Source: CAYOHG01 sp964465125 | GTDB taxonomy: Bacteria > Planctomycetota > Phycisphaerae > UBA1845 > Fen-1342 | Assembly (NCBI GenBank): GCA_964465125.1 | Contig: CAYXIO010000008.1 | Location: 1 to 64,000, forward strand | DNA: 64,000 bases | Direction: 5' to 3' | Part shown: in pieces, positions 62,273 through 64,000 of the stretch | Layout: each line of letters begins with the position of its first letter | How positions within the stretch are numbered: the first letter of the stretch is position 1 | Notes under the pieces: generated by a model | Seen by the model: only the letters and a program-made list of their open reading frames with translations | The model's database searches: none | What the model was told of the DNA's origin: nothing | Position numbers and translations under genes: made by a program

Positions 62273-63412
62273 TTATGGGCCGTTCGGGCCGGGCTCGCGC
62301 TTCTTTCCGCTCAACTCGGCGAGCTTGGCCTCCAGCATCTCGGCGGCCTCGCCCGCGACCACCTTGCCCTGCGGGTCGATCAACAGCGAGGTCGGGAACC
62401 AGTTCACGCCGTACGCCTTGACCGTCTGGTTGTCGTCGTCGATCAAGACGGCGAACGGGAGATCCTTGTCCTCCCAGTATTGCTTCTTGATCTTGACCAG
62501 CTTCTCGTCGAGCTCGGCGAACGTCTTCACGCCCGAATCGTGAATCGCGACGATCTCGAACTTGTCGCGCAGGTCCTTGTGCTCGTCATACAACTTCATC
62601 AAATGCGGCAAACTGCCGCTTACGCAGCCTCCTCACCAGAATCCCCAGAATTCAAGCAAGACCCACTTGCCGCGCAGATTCGCTAGCTTCGCGTCCGCGG
62701 AGATGCCGCGCGCCGCGAGCACGGTCCAATCCGGCGGCTCCTTGCCGGTCATCTGGCTGATCCTGGTCGGCTCAAGCTTCAGTTCGAGCTTGGAGTCCTT
62801 GCCCGCGTCAATCTGGAACGACTCGTCCGCCGGCACGCAGTCGAGCCGAAAAACGCTCAGCGCGTAGCGGCCCGGGGGAAGCTGAACCTCGATCTCGGTC
62901 GCGTCGGAAGCAATCGAAACCAGCGGCATTCCTGTGTTCGGCAGGCCAATGCCGACGCTGCCTGCGAGGCGCTTCGCGGGGTCGGCCGACTTGGGCAAAG
63001 CCGAGGCGTCCAGCTTGGCACTGAAGCGGCCGAGCGGCTCGAGCTTCAATTCGACCGGACGGGCCGCATCCGCCTTCGGAACGGCCAGAAAGGCACCCAG
63101 CCGACCATCCTTGCTCATCGCCAGCAACGGCACCGCCGGCATCCAGCCCATCGCTTCGAGGCTGAACTTGCCGTCCGCGTCGGTCTCGGCCGCGTCGCTG
63201 CGGGCCACCAGGCGCCCGTCGGCGAGCGTCCAGAAGCTGCCGACCCGGGCCTCCGCGGCAGGCTGACCACTGCCGTCCAGTATCACGCCGCTGAGTTTGA
63301 GCATCGGCGGCTCGGCAGGCGTCTTGGACGCCTCATCCTGCCCCGCTGACGCGGCGATCGCCAGCGGCAGCAGCCAAAGCCCGATCGCGAGCCGTCTCCG
63401 GGTTGCACGCAT
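62273..63412 (-). CDS. TlpA/thioredoxin-like selenoprotein with in-frame UGA (Sec260)
   Basis: Reading through TGA at 62635-62633 gives a 379-residue exported protein. ATG 63412 (GGGAGG 6 nt upstream) starts a signal peptide ending around ASAGQ. Residues ~38-110 look like a carboxypeptidase-regulatory-type beta domain, and a further beta domain spans ~110-225. The thioredoxin fold begins at ~230, with WVLLEFWGFW-U-G-G-C-V equivalent to the TlpA FWATWCGPCV, so Sec replaces the first active-site Cys. SLPHLMKLYDEHKDL, VAIHDSG and the cis-Pro loop NWFPTSLLID follow in the same frame. Without recoding it falls into two pieces (63412-62633 and 62611-62273), each half a domain. A GU-looped stem-loop 19 nt after TGA fits a SECIS. 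Likely a periplasmic thiol oxidoreductase. Confidence 0.88.
62605..62619 (-). promoter_or_regulatory. Candidate bacterial SECIS element of the TlpA-like selenoprotein
   Basis: On the minus strand GCGGCA pairs perfectly with TGCCGC around the loop GTT. The loop starts 19 nt after the TGA, within the known 16-37 nt window, and begins with G then T, as does the SECIS candidate of the other UGA gene (loop GTC). The DNA still encodes SGSLPH, a sensible TlpA helix start. Confidence 0.7.
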
Positions 63413-63541
63413 CCTGGCCTCCCTGTCGAAAAAAGTTGGCGCCGCAATGTTGCCGCGCCCCGTCGGTGCGCAGAGCATCGCCGATCAAGCGCCGCCGCGT
63501 CAATTGCATTCCATCCGCAGCGCCCGCGACCGCGAATCGGC

Positions 63542-64000
63542 CTAGGGCGTTTCGGCGAACCGCATCGGCATGTCCGCCAGGATGTACGCGGTCAGCGCCA
63601 GCGCCGCCACGTTCTGTTTCAGGTGCAGCGGATCGATCTTGTCGATCGTGTCGGCGTGCGTGTGGTGGTAGTCGAAATAGCGGGTCATGTCGACCTGCTG
63701 GCCGATCATGGGAACGCCGAAGGTCCGCATCGGCCCGATGTCGGCCCCCCCGCCGCCGGACGAAGCCTGTAGATCACCCAGCGGAGCGAGCAGCGTGCAG
63801 ATTTCCGCCAGTTGCGACACGGCCTGCTCCTCGGAGCATGGCTTGCGGCCGGCCGCATCGGACGACTGAACGCTCGCCCCGTAGCCCCGCGGCGCGAAGA
63901 TGCCCGAGTCTGACTCGATCGCCGCCACGTGATTCGGCATCTCGGCGGCGTGCGTTTCCGCGTAGGCCGTCCCGCCCGCGAGCCCGTTCTCCTCGTTGGT
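63542..64000 (-). CDS. M28-family zinc peptidase (C-terminal part; runs off the window)
   Basis: The frame enters from beyond 64000 and ends at 63542, so at least 152 residues are visible. They begin TNEENGLAGGTAYAETH (the metal and catalytic Glu pair of M28 aminopeptidases), then VAAIESDSGIF (metal Asp/Glu region). YFDYHHTHADTIDKIDPLHL follows, with the final zinc His in the HTHADT motif. The start and signal peptide are outside. M28 enzymes trim N-terminal residues from peptides, usually outside the cytoplasm. Confidence 0.88.
   Translation of the reverse strand, partial: TNEENGLAGGTAYAETHAAEMPNHVAAIESDSGIFAPRGYGASVQSSDAAGRKPCSEEQAVSQLAEICTLLAPLGDLQASSGGGGADIGPMRTFGVPMIGQQVDMTRYFDYHHTHADTIDKIDPLHLKQNVAALALTAYILADMPMRFAETP

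Noticed and set aside
62273..63478. Two separate genes or a pseudogene instead of one selenoprotein
   Set aside because: The single interruption is a TGA at the redox-active position, both sides keep thioredoxin homology in one frame, and a SECIS-like stem-loop follows. The downstream piece starting at an internal ATG has no ribosome site and lacks the active site.

Overview
The window is a GC-rich chromosomal segment from a bacterium that is most likely a planctomycete, probably Phycisphaerae-like (inference). The evidence is four secreted proteins ending in dockerin-like EF-hand pairs of the DLDDLS-x2-L-x2-FG type, one PEP-CTERM protein, LPS-type genes (kdsB and a lipid-A N-terminal-domain protein), a DUF58/BatA-like/HEAT cluster, an EF-G of the mtEFG2-like type, and two UGA-containing (selenocysteine) thioredoxin-fold genes. 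Genes are dense with short gaps, ATGA/GTGA overlaps are common, and starts are often GTG or TTG. I see no rRNA, CRISPR array, phage, insertion sequence or integron. The region reads as core chromosome with lineage-specific secreted proteins.

Layout. 0.1-3.8 kb: a small conserved protein and two overlapping membrane-associated GTPases. 4.1-7.0 kb: two tandem paralogous secreted dockerin-like proteins, each with its own promoter. 7.0-14 kb: FmdB-type zinc ribbon, two small membrane proteins, a PAS-histidine kinase with a lipoprotein, ispD, a FlgI-like/HEAT lipoprotein and a pseudouridine synthase. 14.1-19.1 kb: a co-directional run gapA, pgk, rpe, degenerate histidine phosphatase, accD and a LAB_N protein (central carbon and lipid metabolism). 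19.1-22.3 kb: prfB (programmed +1 frameshift), metK, a divergent selenoprotein gene, and tRNA-Thr. 22.4-31.9 kb: ROK glucokinase, an S1/P1-nuclease-like protein, a UvrD-type helicase, a GAF-SpoIIE phosphatase, nadC, a Ser/Thr kinase and a PilZ protein. 31.9-37.4 kb: BatA-like VWA protein, DUF58 protein and a HEAT-repeat protein. 37.6-41.2 kb: PEP-CTERM protein, pyrG and kdsB. 41.4-49.4 kb: two paralogous lipoproteins, EF-G, zinc-ribbon and HupE/UreJ-like membrane proteins, an AT-hook protein overlapping a GNAT acetyltransferase, and a dockerin-like protein. 49.7-56.5 kb: DppB/DppC-like permeases, tRNA-Gln, a DUF1569 protein, a MetE-like methyltransferase with a Tat-exported Gfo/Idh oxidoreductase, and a DUF900 hydrolase. 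56.7-64 kb: OFA-family MFS transporter, a lipoprotein, a large PA14/dockerin protein, a second selenoprotein (TlpA-like) and the C-terminal part of an M28 peptidase.

The most notable signals are two genes that a standard annotation would truncate or split at TGA: 21642-21986 (+), with U-V-S-C at residues 13-16, and 62273-63412 (-), with U-G-G-C at residues 260-263. Each TGA lies in a thioredoxin UxxC motif and is followed at 23 or 19 nt by a stem-loop with a 3-nt loop starting GU, as expected for bacterial SECIS elements. prfB is likewise complete only if a classic CTT-TGA +1 frameshift is read. Three genes in 64 kb therefore rely on recoding at UGA.

Limits. All family names come from reading the translations and recalling family motifs; no database search was run. 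Promoter and terminator calls are pattern matches.
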